The notes under the pieces were generated by a model. It ran no database searches. It saw only the letters and a program-made list of their open reading frames with translations, and was not told the DNA's origin. Shown one piece after another: positions 22,322 through 22,834 of a DNA stretch of 22,834 bases. Made by a program: the position numbers and the translations under genes. Position 1 is the stretch's first letter; the number at the start of each line of letters is the position of its first letter. This DNA comes from Ilumatobacteraceae bacterium (GTDB taxonomy: Bacteria; Actinomycetota; Acidimicrobiia; Acidimicrobiales; Ilumatobacteraceae), in the NCBI GenBank assembly GCA_025464045.1, contig JAODBQ010000076.1, forward strand, positions 1 to 22,834. The letters run 5' to 3'.

Positions 22322-22834
22322 TCAACCTGCCATCGCCGGAACGCTCATCCCGTGGACCGCCGGCAGCACCTCGCGACCGAACAGCTGGATGCTCTTCTCG
22401 GCCACGTCGAGCGGCATGCCGCCATAGATGACCTGCATGATCACCTCCTCGCACCCGTACTTGTCCTTCACGTGCTCGATGCGACGGATGCACTCGTCGG
22501 GCGTGCCAACGATCTGGTCGACGTAGAACAGCTCCTGCGGCTTGGTCTCGCCCTGCGCAGCGTCGGCTCGGGCCGCGTAGTGCGCATAGGTCTTCAACTT
22601 GGCGAGGTGATCGCCGCCGAACTCGTAGTGCGTGAGCGCCGACTGGTGGTACTCGCCCGAGTAGCGGGTCGCATCCGCGATCGCCTGCTCCTGCGTCTCG
22701 GCGCAGTAGCCGAACAGCACGATCGTCGGTGGGACCGGTGGCAGGCCCATCTGCTCCTCGCGGATCTGGCGGAACTCGGTGAGGTCCTTGTCGTAGTCGC
22801 CGAGCGGCTTCTGCGGGTTGAGGAACGGCCGGAT
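22322..22834 (-). CDS. LLM-class oxidoreductase, C-terminal part (N-terminus beyond window)
   Basis: The C-terminal 170 residues of a luciferase-like oxidoreductase; the N-terminus lies beyond the right edge, so the frame is open at 22834. Visible are VPPTIVLFGYCAETQEQAI, the conserved DQIVGTPDECIRRIEHVKDKYG segment (substrate and flavin-end helix of the LLM barrel) and the closing GGMPLDVAEKSIQLFGREVLP, typical for monooxygenase-like members that act on the (alpha)8-barrel C-terminal helix. It is the third LLM protein in the window and is not a close copy of the other two. It stands 73 bases upstream of the GntR gene on the same strand and may share a transcript with it. Substrate and cofactor are unknown. 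Confidence 0.82.
   Translation of the reverse strand: MRPFLNPQKPLGDYDKDLTEFRQIREEQMGLPPVPPTIVLFGYCAETQEQAIADATRYSGEYHQSALTHYEFGGDHLAKLKTYAHYAARADAAQGETKPQELFYVDQIVGTPDECIRRIEHVKDKYGCEEVIMQVIYGGMPLDVAEKSIQLFGREVLPAVHGMSVPAMAG

Noticed and set aside
1..22834. CRISPR arrays, tRNA or rRNA genes, insertion sequences, prophage
   Set aside because: No regularly spaced repeats, no tRNA-like cloverleaf, no transposase or phage protein was recognised on reading both strands.

Overview
The window reads as chromosomal DNA of a high-GC actinobacterium. Evidence is the strong G/C bias at third codon positions, frequent GTG/TTG starts, a PASTA-type Ser/Thr kinase, luciferase-like (F420-type) oxidoreductases, a mycofactocin-type short-chain dehydrogenase, several CaiB/BaiF CoA-transferases and a Cys-containing ArsR beside an ArsI/CadI protein. 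The mix resembles Acidimicrobiia or Mycobacteriales relatives; that placement is inference. No tRNA, rRNA, CRISPR array, insertion sequence or phage gene is visible, and no gene-free stretch exceeds 300 bases.

Bases 1-4543: a STAND/LuxR-type ATPase regulator (minus, cut by the left edge) follows a 40-residue basic small gene with a strong ribosome binding site. Divergent from them are a quinone-oxidoreductase-like dehydrogenase and a membrane Ser/Thr kinase with one PASTA domain.

Bases 4640-9817: a tightly overlapped minus-strand signalling operon encodes an anti-sigma-type HATPase, a STAS protein with an unassigned N-terminal domain, and a GAF-GAF-SpoIIE phosphatase (partner-switching logic). 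Upstream is an arsenic-type ArsR gene divergent from an ArsI/CadI gene; a long inverted repeat overlaps a near-consensus promoter between them. An SRPBCC protein and an isochorismatase-like hydrolase follow on the plus strand.

Bases 9861-22834: a beta-propeller lipoprotein, then what looks like a catabolic locus. One arm is an F420-type LLM oxidoreductase (minus) divergent from an acyl-CoA dehydrogenase, a CoA-transferase and a metal-dependent cyclase-family hydrolase, coupled through two GTGA overlaps. The other arm (all minus) is a mycofactocin-type SDR, LLM oxidoreductase, alpha/beta hydrolase and two coupled CaiB/BaiF CoA-transferases, read from a TTGACA-17-TAATCT promoter. Upstream lie an FCD-type GntR regulator and the C-terminal part of another LLM oxidoreductase. 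The enzymes suggest oxidation of an alcohol, flavin/F420-dependent oxidation, ester or lactone hydrolysis, CoA activation and beta-oxidation-like processing of an unknown, perhaps cyclic, substrate. The arms converge at a 64-base tandem duplication carrying the stop codons of both end genes.
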